A DNA stretch of 64,000 nucleotides from positions 89,416,941 to 89,480,940 of the forward strand of contig JAVGWX010000002.1 of assembly GCA_036924085.1 (NCBI GenBank), given 5' to 3'. How positions within the stretch are numbered: position 1 is the stretch's first letter; each line of letters begins with the position of its first letter. The notes under the pieces are model-generated. The model had not been told where the DNA came from. It searched no databases and saw only the letters and a list, made by a program, of their open reading frames with translations. The DNA comes from Ariolimax columbianus. Lineage: Eukaryota > Mollusca > Gastropoda > Stylommatophora > Arionidae. The position numbers and the translations under genes were made by a program. Shown piece after piece: positions 55,155 to 64,000 of the stretch.

Positions 55155-55866
55155 CTTTTACAAGACCTCGATAAAATTTATGTAATTTCCCCTGCAGCCA
55201 CACTAATTTTTAGCACATCACATTTTACTATGGCTGTTGATTTTGAGAGCATTTAAGCTTTTTATTTGTTGGGCTATATATATGATTTTGTTGTGTGTAG
55301 AGGCATAAATGAATAAAGAATTTGTTGGTGTTATTGTTCTTGTTGTGTGTGTTAGTTTCTGAGGATACAAGAAGATGAAGGTGAAAATTGATAAAAACAA
55401 ACCACAAATATTTAGACTCACCAATTAGGGAATGCCAATCACCATAAAACACTGTTGCTGTTCTATTTCAAGATATGCATATCTGATAGTTGATAATTTC
55501 AAACATATTTTTGTACATCTATATAAACAAACTAAACAGATCTACCTCATGAAGATCTTTTACAACGAGTTACTTCACCATCCCCAGTAATGGACAGAGT
55601 CCACACTGATCGAAAAAAAGGATATAAATCCTTTCAAAACCCTTTATTATCAAAATCCACCTACATTTTCACCGTTAATAATTGGGCACGACAGAATTGA
55701 TGATAGTGTAAAATCATATCAGTTGCATTTTCGTAGTTTATATGACTCAGTGGTTGTTAATATATGATAAAATCACCACTTAGTGTCAGGTAATTCTTAA
55801 AGCGACTTTGACAGTTACGCTGGAATTTTTGTCAATCGGAAAAAAGTGACAAAAGTGCGGTAAAGG
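55155..55866 (-). mobile_element. Family X MITE copy 5
   Basis: 712-bp reversed copy between TTAA at 55151-55154 and 55867-55870. The right end is GTGCGGTAAAGG and the left end CTTTTACAAG. It contains the reversed blocks AATAAAGAATTTGTTGGTGT and GTGTTAGTTTCTGAGGATAC. It is uninterrupted, so its length is the best estimate for the family. Confidence 0.72.
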
Positions 55867-55899
55867 TTAATACAGTTTATAATAGAGAAACTTGCTTGC

Positions 55900-56350
55900 T
55901 GAGTGTAGATTAGTCTCCTGGGTTTAACAATATCCTCTAGAAACTGTGTTCACTTAGTTCCTTGGTTAGTGACCATTACGCCTGATGGCATCTTCAAGGG
56001 CAGCAACAAACTCCCTCCACTTCATCCATTCTGCATCCATCCTTCGTACCGTGCCTCAACTTTTATTCATAATTCTCATCTTAGCTTCTACGGTTTTTCG
56101 CCAAGTTGTCTTTGGCTGGCCTCTCTCTTGCTTTCCCTCTGGGATCCGCGCCAAGGAAGTGTTTGGTTCTTCTATTAGAATATGCGACATCGGCTGGTTA
56201 TGATGGTGTTCATATCTTCTTGATTACTATGAACAAGCAGATCGAAGTTAGTGATGGTTTTTGGCCAGAAAGTTCTATGAATCTTTCTTGGACAGATGAT
56301 ATGAAAAGAGGACAACTTGATGTTTCTCTTTCCATTACTCTACAACACTA
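55900..56350 (-). mobile_element. LINE 3' end relic
   Basis: The reverse strand shows a decayed 'RGrpk.tWrk.v..el...' region and RYEGWMQNGWSGGSLL..ALKMPSGVMV, matching the 'AE.R.eWR..V.al.d.irrNGH' ending of a LINE family. Confidence 0.55.
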
Positions 56351-56359
56351 ATACAGGAG

Positions 56360-57230
56360 ACACTCCACACAATACAATACAGGAGAACAGAAATACACAG
56401 TTCTTGTATATTATAAGTTTGGTATTTGTGCTGAGCTGTGGTGATTTCTAAATGATTTTCAAGCTAGCAAAGGTCACCTGGCCTTGTTCATTATGCTTTT
56501 GATGTCTCTTGTCTGTTCCACGCTTTGGTATAACTGTGTCTTGGAGGTATGTGAATGTTTCCATCATTGCCAAAACTGTGTCTTGAAGATATGTGAATGT
56601 TCATCGCCAATTCTTAATTTCCTAGATTAATTGTTGTAGAATTCAGAATATTCTATGTCAAGCTGTCTTTTTTATATTAATATTATGTCCAACTTGCGTC
56701 ATATGGGATACAGGAATAACATGTGTAACCAATGCACAAACGAGGCACATAGAATAGCTACACCAAGTTACGTTAGTAATCTGTAATGGTAATATCCAAT
56801 CAGGCATAACAAGTGTCTGATGCCAGAATGTTGCTTAATTCTTGCCAGTCCTGAATAATTTTTTCAATATGTGCCTTTCAATCTTGGGCAAGTGCCCCAA
56901 CTCCGTATGACAGTTATATTAAAAATAAAATAAATTAATATTAAATAAAAAAGCTAAAATTGTGATCTAAGGATTTTAAAACACATAATTAAACAATCCA
57001 TTATTTGAAGTATTCATATTTAAAATATACATATATTAGTATGAAGTTCATGTCCATCTATTATCAGGCCTGCGCACCACGTGGCTGGCCCATGTGAATT
57101 TTCTTAAAACGACAGCATTAGAGGAAGTTTGGTGCATGATTTTGATGTTACAAATTTTTTTTACATTAGTGATTTAGTTTCCTTGTCACAGATAGTCATA
57201 TTATTCCATCAGTGTTGGGTTAGATTTTAA
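56360..57230. other. ENOX intron sequence, mostly unassigned
   Basis: AT-rich. A GTGTCTTGRAGRTATGTGAATG motif is repeated near 56535-56610, and a decayed LINE-like reverse-strand stretch may lie at 56440-56700. Nothing firm. Confidence 0.35.
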
Positions 57231-57234
57231 TTAT

Positions 57235-57390
57235 TATTGCTCCTGTGTGTTACTGGTGCCCAAAAGGATAGCAATGAATAGTAACACTGTAACCTGTCTG
57301 TCATATCATAAGGGATGACTTAGAGGGGTTGGACATGTGATTGGCTGACCCATCCTGTAGAATCTATATGAAAAAGAAAAAAAGCCCTTA
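57235..57390 (+). repeat. Dispersed repeat family D, copy 2
   Basis: CTGTAACCTGTCTGTCATAT, CATAAGGGATGACTTAGAGG and GACCCATCCTGTAGAATCTA, collinear with 23690-23870. Confidence 0.6.
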
Positions 57391-57563
57391 ATGTCCCAGT
57401 GTGGAAAAATGTGCAAGGTAAAAAGTTGAATAACTCATATCCCAATCGTTTGGGAGGAAGAGCTGAAAGAGGGACGATGAGAGGATGTATGAGTGAGGGA
57501 TTGTACTTTGAGCAGTTGCTGGACCGGTGTTTGATGAATCATCATATTTTTTTCTTATTCTAG

Positions 57564-57797
57564 GCTATCGAATGAAGATTAAGGACTCGGATGAAAAAGA
57601 GGACACAGGAAGAATTCATGTTGATTATGCTCAAGCAAGAGATGACCAGTTTGAGTTTGAGTGCTATCAGCGAGCCCTCGCCAGAGAGATGCGGCACATA
57701 CAGCGACTGGAAGAGGAGAGACTCCGCCCTCCGAGCCCGCCACCAATCACACATTACTCAGACCATGAAGCTTCTCTACTTTTGGAAAAATTGAAAT
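57564..57797 (+). CDS. ENOX: ENOX coding exon 5
   Basis: Encodes YRMKIKDSDEKEDTGRIHVD, YAQARDDQFEFECYQRALAR, then EEERLRPPSPPPITHYSDHE. This is the end of the RRM and the best conserved block of the family. Acceptor TCTAG, donor GTGAGT, phase 1 at both ends. Confidence 0.97.
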
Positions 57798-58099
57798 GTG
57801 AGTACAGCAACCAAGTGTAAGTGATTGCAGTAATGCTGCTGTCAGCATTAATTGTGTGATTTTGATTGACTGAGAATCTCTTAGTGGCCACATTTCTTCC
57901 CCTGGGGGATGTACAGTTCTTTATTTTTGATATGCTGTAATCTAGTGTGCAGATAAAGCAGGTGATTGACCTGTTGTGTTTTTGCTTGATGAAGGGGGCC
58001 ACCTCCTTTTAGACTTTGACCTTCATGTTGGCCACTATTGGGTAGGAATTTCATTACCTTTAGTATTTTATGCTTGGGCAATGGCTAACATGCTGCTAC

Positions 58100-58215
58100 T
58101 TCTTCTGCGTTCGTTCTCAATTTCCTGCTACCAAGCCCTGTACAGGTCTTCGCAAGTAGCAGGATGTAATCTGGAGAACGGAATGCGTTGTGTCGCTAGT
58201 TTACAGAGTTTATCG
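58100..58215 (-). repeat. SINE-like family A fragment
   Basis: TGCGTTCGTTCTCAATTTCC to GAACGGAATGCGTTGTGTCG, the reversed 3' third of family A. Confidence 0.75.
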
Positions 58216-58219
58216 TTCA

Positions 58220-58450
58220 TCTGCATAAGAACTTGAAGCCATTCTCGCCTCCCAAGAATTCTTTGCTTGGAGCAACCCAAGAAGACATGCATATCATCAT
58301 ATCCAGTCGACCCTGGAATTGGATCAGCCATGTCCTAAGAAGAAATCTAACACCATCACAGCTGCCATGGTCTGAACCCCAGAAGAAAGGTGAAGGATAG
58401 GCCAATCTTAAAGGCAACTTAGAGAAGAATCATATAAGTCAAAAGGGAAA
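58220..58450 (+). mobile_element. LINE relic
   Basis: Reads SSRPWNWISHVLRRNLTPSQ and LPWSEPQKKGEG, the 'R..WiGHvLRr......a..W.P.Gkr' LINE C-terminal pattern. Confidence 0.5.
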
Positions 58451-58454
58451 ACAC

Positions 58455-61438
58455 AGCGTTAAGGAGCCAGAAAAATACAGATTTAAATTACCTAAGATCA
58501 GTACTCTTGTCAACTATGCCAGCAGTCCAAACCGAGAAGAGTCGTATTATATTGGGTCCCATCCCACTGTAACATCCAAGGCAGACAGAATATTACCACA
58601 ATCCGATTCAAGTGTGACCTATGAAAAGTCCAAAAGGTTTATTAGGGCCAGATACATGGACCAAGGTGGACAAAAAGCAACATACATCCAAATATACGCC
58701 CCTTGTAATGAATGACTCATACAAAAAAGAAGAAAGAATGGAGTATTTCGATGACCTAAGCACTATTATTGGGCAAGTCAGTCAGTCTGAATGTGCTGGG
58801 GGATTTTAATTGGAGAGTGGGAGAACGAAGATCACCATGGGAAGCACAAATAGGACGGTTTAGTGACAAAATGTGATAGCAACGGGAAGCAAGTTCTTAA
58901 CCTATGTGGAAAACATGATCTAATTATTGGTAATACTTTCTATCAACACTGTAGAAGTCAAATAATCACTTGATATAGATGGAACAACTTAAACCAAGTA
59001 TCCCAGATAGATTTTATACTAACAAGAAAGAGAGGGAGAGTGAGAGATTCAAAGGCGATCCCAAATGCTATAATTGACTCTGACCATAAGCCTGTGATGC
59101 TTTGGATATACAATCCAACTTGGACAAACCCTAAGAAGAGAAGCACACAAATATAAAAATTTAATACAGAGAAACTAAAACATCGAAATTGTGGAAAAAG
59201 TAGAGTAATAGGTCGAAGCTTCCTATAACACTCTAACAAGTACAAGCAACATAGAAGGCAAGCAGCAATTTTTCAAAGTTACAATTCTAAACATAGTCAA
59301 AGAGGAATGCGGCTCAAAAAGCTTGGAACACATACAAAACACACAAGATGGTGGAATGGCAAAGTCAAAAGTTACATATAAGAAAATAAGAAATGTTATC
59401 ACAAATGGCAGAAATAAAAAACCAAGGAAGATTACAACGCCTACAGACAAGCCGCAAGAGAAAGCAAAAAAACAGTACAAATTGCAAAATATGATTCATG
59501 GACAAAATTTGGAGAGCAAGTAGCAAACTTATGTACATCATCACTGAGAAATATTTACAGAAGCATCAAGGCAATGAGAGTGAGAGAGAAAAAATTCAAT
59601 CCATCGATAGTTATCAACAATAAGGCCAAAGAAACCACTCACCAACAGTCAAGATATAGAAAACAGATGGAGAGAATACTTTAGCAAGTTACTAAACCTG
59701 GGACAGTATGAATCAGCACAGCACCAGATGGAGAATGAAACAGCACAGATTAGAAATATTGAAATCAGAAGTGGAAGCGGCCCTGCGAGACAGCAAGAAA
59801 AATAAGGCAGCAGGAATAGATGGTATCACAGCAGAGATGCTACTAGCCTGCACGACAACTGTAGTTGACTGGCTGACCAGAATATTTCATGTGGCCTGGA
59901 CGTCGAGAAAGGTACATACAGACTGGCAACGGGCAATCATTGTTCCTATTTGGAAAAATAAAGGCGACAAGCGAGAGTGTGACCTTTGAGACAAATATGT
60001 GAACAGTCTATAGAATACAATGGAAACAACAGACTTATATTCATAGATCAAGAAAAGGCGTTCGATAGAGTCAACAAAAGAAACTATGGGAGATCCTGAC
60101 AGATTATGGACTCCTCTCCTTAGTAATATCAAAGCCCTATATCAGGACAGCCAGAGTGCAGTAAGAACAACAGAAGATATGTCGGAGTGGTTCCCCATTT
60201 CATCAGGGGTCAGACAGGGTTGTGTTCTGTGACTGCTTCTCTTTGTCACTTATATTAATAGAAACACCCAGGAGGCAAATACAGAACAGGAAAGTACCAA
60301 CGAATTGCTCTTTGCAGATGACCAATGTGTGATCCACTTCAATAAACGGAACCTCATATTGATTCACTCTGCTTGAACTGTCAAAAGTACGATATGAATA
60401 TCAATACATCAAAAACAGAGGCAGTGAATGTAGGTAGAAAGCACACAAATACTTGATATTCATGTGAATGAGACAAAAATAAAGCAGGTACAAGAATTTC
60501 GATATTTGGGAGCTGTTTTTACTGAAGATGGCAGACTCAACAAAGAGATAGAAACAAGAGTACATAGGACAAACATTGTCACATACCAGCTGTCTCCACT
60601 ACTAAGGCACCCCAAGATTTCCCTTCTAGCAAAAAAGCCTATGATAAATAGTGTCTTTATCCCAACCCTTTGCTACCAGTGCCAGACATGGGCATTGAAT
60701 AAGGCCTAGGAAAAAAGTTAGCCACCTGCAAAATGTGGTGCCTACGAAAGGTCACTAACAACACCAGAAGAGACAGAATCATAAATAAGAGTATTCGGGA
60801 GAAGATTGGAACAATTCCCAGCCTACAGTACATAGAGCAACAGAGAATGAATTGGTTTGGCCATATTGTGAGAATGCAACCAGACCATATTGTTCATGCA
60901 ACCTTCTACAGGAGAACATCAAGAAGAAGGGCTAGGGGTAGACCGAGGAAAAGATGGATAGACAGCGTAAAATGGGGAAAAATGTTACTCGAGCTACGAG
61001 AGAGGCGAAAGACAAATACATGCCAAGACACTGGGCTACAACCCGGTAGAAAGTGAGACGACAAAAGAAGAAGATACTTGGACAAACAGGATGCTGAGCA
61101 TACTGGCTACACAAAAAAACTATGCTTATTACCAGTTGAACAGGAGACAGCAGGTGGTGGTCTTCAGACTCTGCACAGGTCACGACACACTGAGCTACCA
61201 TCTATTCAATAAACTGGAGATATGTTCTAATGACGAATGAACCTGTAGTACAGGGAAAATGACCCCTGAACATCTGCAAAATTACCCATCATACGAGGAC
61301 CAGAGAAAGCATATGTGGCCATCACCAGTGCCAACACTAGTCAAGCTCTATTGCAATGTCGACAGCCTCAGGATGACCGCTGCTTTATTCAAGTCAACAT
61401 CTGACAGCGTAAAAGGAAGAAGAAGAAGAACATGGAAA
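58455..61438 (+). mobile_element. RNase H LINE split by another LINE
   Basis: Left part 58455-58661 aligns with the start of the 47216-47808 element and reaches YEKSKRFIRARYMDQ. Right part 61072-61438 resumes RYLDKQDAEHTGYT and runs through YYQLNRRQQVVVFRLCTGHD to a GGAAGAAGAAGAAG tail. The two halves join where 58662-61071 was inserted. Confidence 0.85.
58662..61071 (+). mobile_element. LINE (endonuclease and reverse transcriptase), nested, with 12-bp target duplication
   Basis: 2410-bp insertion flanked by AGATACATGGAC (58650-58661) and AGATACTTGGAC (61072-61083), one mismatch. Order: 5'-truncated endonuclease (IYAPCNE, VLGDFNWRVG, IIDSDHKPVML), spacer, reverse transcriptase (KAAGIDGITAEMLLA, IIVPIWKNKGDKRECDL, LIFIDQEKAFDRVN, SGVRQGCVL, then IKQVQEFRYLGAVFTEDGRL), and the C-terminus MNWFGHIVRMQPDHI, RRARGRPRKRWIDSVK. 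It ends AAAAGAAGAAG. Many frame shifts, so it is inactive. Sense orientation in the ENOX intron. Confidence 0.9.
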
Positions 61439-61571
61439 TCATGAATCAAAAGATGATTGCAGATCGAGCTTTGCAATTCACTGAAAAATGATCTAAGGGA
61501 GGAAGTTGTCGCAATAACGTCTGCAAATGGTTTCATTTTTATTGTGTTCAGTTGTTTGCTCTTAATTTCAG

Positions 61572-61784
61572 CTGATGAAAACTTTGCCAAAACATCACAA
61601 ATCCTCATAACTTGGTTGGACCGAGGAGAATGTAACAGACGAACATCCACAGGTTTCTATTCAATGGTTCAGAATGTTCAGAGCCATGTTCGCCGTCTGA
61701 ACAATGAGAGGTCCACAGTCCGGGAAGAGCTCGAAAGGTACAAAATACAGTACCAGCAGAGAATAGAAGGCATCGCTGCTCAAT
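61572..61784 (+). CDS. ENOX: ENOX coding exon 6 (last in window)
   Basis: Encodes DENFAKTSQILITWLDRGEC, NRRTSTGFYSMVQNVQSHVR and a helical, charged tail, matching 'ITVLLSWIERGEVNRRSANQFYSMVQSANSHVRRL'-type sequence in vertebrate ENOX. Acceptor TTTCAG, donor GTAAGT. It ends in phase 1, so at least one more exon lies beyond 64000 or was not recognised between 61785 and 64000. Confidence 0.96.
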
Positions 61785-62317
61785 GTAAGTACCCCTGAAC
61801 TTAACTCATGTCTCCAAAGATTTTTAATAATTTGCCCAGAGGATGCACATGAAGCTTGAAGATTTACAACTTAAGACTAAATTTCATTTTTGGGTAAGGA
61901 TTGTCACATTTTTTTATAACTTCCTTTGATACATATCATATTGGTCTGAATATAGAATGATTGACAAAGTATTTATAATAAAAAGATTATATATCGTTAG
62001 TGTGGAGGTGGAAATACAATTCCATTTAATAATTTTTACTCGCCGCACGTATTTGTATTTCTGCGCTATCCCATCGATAGTATTGCCACATACACTTTCT
62101 AAATCAGGCTTGTATTGAAAATCCACATGAAGTTCAGATACAGAATCATTAGTCTGATCAAATAAGTCATTTCTCTGCCCTTGAAGCCCTTATTCTATCA
62201 ATCCAAAAGCCACAGCTTAAAAAATGTTCCCTGATCGTAATTACCGGCACATTTGCAAAAACTCTTCATTGAATGAAAACCGTGCATACCCCTTAAAAGT
62301 TCTCAATAATTTCATCA
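61785..62317. other. ENOX intron, nothing recognised
   Basis: AT-rich sequence after the exon 6 donor. No further ENOX exon or repeat recognised. Confidence 0.45.
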
Positions 62318-62920
62318 TCACCATGTGGCATGTCCTTTGCAGGACGTCACTCTCACATTAACCGATCTGTAAGACTCTCTGGCCAGAACTTCTGTTGCTG
62401 TCAACTTCAGGACCTCCGTGATGTCTTGTGTCCATCTTCTCATCGATTTGTCTCTGTCCCACTTTCCAGGCACCATACCCTCCAGTGTCGTTCTCTTTAA
62501 GCCATTATGATGTTTGATGTGGCCAAAATATTTTAGTTTTCTGGACAAGATATTGTTTACTAGCCAATTTAACTCAATATCAAGCTGTTTTAGGATATCT
62601 ACATTTTTCCTTTTCGCTATCTATGGTATTTTGAGCACTTTCCTGTAGCATATCAGTTCAAAGGACTTCAGTCATTTTCCTCAGTGTTTGTGTGGTGATC
62701 CACGTTTCACATCTGTATGTTACCACCTGGAAGATACAAGTTCGCAGGATTTTTGTATTTGTTATTTTATTAGTCTTCTGCCATAAGTTTCTAATGTAAT
62801 TCAACCTTTGCTTTGCTATAGTCACTCTCCTTCTGACTTCCTTCAGGCAATCTCCATTGTTGTTTATCATTGAGCAGAGGTACTCAACACTTGTGACTTT
62901 CTCAATATCCATGCTTTATA
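62318..62920 (-). mobile_element. LINE 3' region relic
   Basis: The reverse strand encodes MDIEKVTSVEYLCSMINNNG, DCLKEVRRRVTIAKQRLNYI and TYRCETWITTQTLRKMTEVL, then (after a gap) SRKLKYFGHIKHHNGLKRTT and RWTQDITEVL. This is a complete reverse transcriptase C-terminal block, frame-shifted once or more. Same family as 33956-34512. Confidence 0.8.
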
Positions 62921-62939
62921 TCAGTCTAAATACATAAAC

Positions 62940-63300
62940 ACTACATCTAAGGGGCAGGTTGGAACACGGGCGTTAGATGTAAACTTCATTTGAATTGGAC
63001 GGTGACTGATGTTTTAACGGCCGCTGATCCGCACCAAATGGGTCTGTAAAAGGTTACATATTTCCCTCCAACCACTGAAAGGATAAAAGTAGTCTACAGC
63101 AGAAACTGCCATAATGGGCTAAGTCTTAGAGGTCTCACCGCACTAGGCCTCATCGTTTTTGGAAGGCTAGTTCATTTCCTTACCACTTTGCCTGTATTAA
63201 CTCAGTACACATTAGCTGGTGTGCGACGCAGCTAGAGATTGAACCTGTTCTCTTTGCCACAAGGAACATGTGCTCTTACTGCTCTGCCATCCACTTTCTG
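62940..63300 (-). repeat. tRNA-derived SINE (probable)
   Basis: The reverse strand from about 63292 reads TGGCAGAGCAGTAAGAGCAC (A-box-like) and GGTTCAATCTC (B-box-like). The body to about 62940 is unassigned. No target duplication seen. Confidence 0.5.
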
Positions 63301-63639
63301 TAATCTGTGACTAATTTGATTTAAGTCATTTCTCTTCTGCCATGGAGTGTAGGTACATTCTTTTTTGTTTTCTTCTTGCTTATAGTTTCTACACAACGGA
63401 GTAGCCTGCCCCATGCCCAACCATTGTTAGTTACCTCTAATGATATTTCTGGCAGCTACCAGTGTTACTATTTGTTCTTCTCCTTTAAGGCTCTGGTAAC
63501 GCACACAGTCACAAAAACTGTACTCATGTTGTATGTACTGTCTAGCTCTTTTCTCTGGGGAAAAGAGCCAAACCAGTAGATGGCTGCTATTGTTGTTTAA
63601 AGCTACTTGTGCCGAGTTGAGTTAATGCTTCACAATGTT

Positions 63640-63925
63640 TCTTTGGTAGTAGGTTACAGTGGCTCTTATTACATCCCCAAGCGTACTTGAGAAAGTGAAC
63701 CATGGTCCTCCTGGATGTAGTGCAATGAGAGGATTCTCAATAAACTCACTATTATGAGGATTATAGTGTTGATCCCCACCTCGCTGGCCAGACTGCTGTG
63801 ACACAGTTTGTTTCCAGAGCACAAACAAGGACGTGAGGTGAGAAGATCTTATGTGATTGTCCTGAAAAGGACGGAATGAGAGGTGAAATCTTGATCAGTA
63901 TGTTTCACCTTACCCTAATTGCTCC
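63640..63925 (+). repeat. Dispersed repeat family C
   Basis: GATTATAGTGTTGATCCCCA, CTGGCCAGACTGCTGTGACA and ATCTTGATCAGTATGTTTCA match 30600-30815. Confidence 0.65.
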
Positions 63926-64000
63926 TCTATAGATTGCTACCAAGGACTGTATATAGATTTTTAAACTATTATATGAAAGACTGCATGATATTCGGACCAA

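Larger units (their letters stand above)
42001..61784 (+). other. ENOX: Ecto-NOX disulfide-thiol exchanger gene (ENOX1/2-like), 5' part
   Basis: ENOX proteins are cell-surface or secreted enzymes described as hydroquinone/NADH oxidases that alternate with protein disulfide-thiol interchange. They carry an RRM-like domain near the N-terminus. The six exons join in consistent phases (1, 0, 1, 1, 1, 1) to give 372 codons. Residues 1-90 are divergent, 91-133 Met/Gly/Pro-rich, about 168-243 the RRM (RNP2 KTIFIGGI 169-176, RNP1 KNFAHVRF 203-210), and 224-372 the conserved DYAQARDD, LRPPSPPPITHYSDHEA and WLDRGECNRR stretch found in ENOX1/ENOX2. The C-terminal half, where redox and nucleotide-binding motifs lie in the vertebrate proteins, is outside the window. 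ENOX1 versus ENOX2 cannot be told; invertebrates usually have a single copy. Confidence 0.92.

Overview
This is animal nuclear DNA. It is AT-rich, and its genes are split into short exons (about 100-250 bp) with GT-AG borders, set in long introns full of retrotransposon relics. Protein similarity recognised by eye identifies two conserved animal genes. The LINE, SINE and (CA)n/(TA)n content looks like a lophotrochozoan, perhaps a mollusc. That placement is inference; no species can be named.

Layout. (1) 1-18.5 kb, minus strand: the last five coding exons of a Na+/K+-ATPase beta subunit gene (ATP1B), at 18507-18367, 14804-14697, 8002-7830, 5766-5647 and 1667-1419. Splice phases all agree. The exons encode the transmembrane helix, six extracellular cysteines, three N-glycosylation sequons and a stop. 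The N-terminal exon was not found. (2) 18.5-42 kb: intergenic and/or upstream intron sequence, almost entirely interspersed repeats on both strands. (3) 42.0-61.8 kb, plus strand: six coding exons of an ENOX1/2-type ecto-NOX gene, at 42062-42158, 45765-45937, 51394-51586, 54803-55009, 57564-57797 and 61572-61784. They encode a start codon, a Met/Gly/Pro-rich N-terminal part, an RRM and the following conserved region. The gene runs off the right edge. The two genes are divergent (ATP1B leftward, ENOX rightward).

The rest is mobile and repetitive DNA. It includes a CR1-like LINE, several other LINE families (one with an RNase H domain and a Cys/His-rich C-terminus), and a high-copy 350-bp SINE-like family (family A). 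There are tRNA-derived SINEs, an internally deleted piggyBac copy with perfect terminal repeats at TTAA, an internally deleted mariner, an apparently undescribed TTAA-flanked MITE family (family X), a hAT/ZMYM-like relic and several minisatellites.

The most informative signal is insertion structure that can be read directly. At least eight insertions have 11-15 bp target-site duplications (one of them imperfect), and several nest inside older repeats. The RNase H LINE and SINE-like family A share a GAAGAAG-type 3' end, which suggests that family A is mobilised by that LINE machinery. Other notable structures are an 885-bp higher-order duplication in an ENOX intron minisatellite, a 55-bp-arm palindrome at 40962-41076, and a family A insertion ending 38 bp before the first ENOX coding exon.
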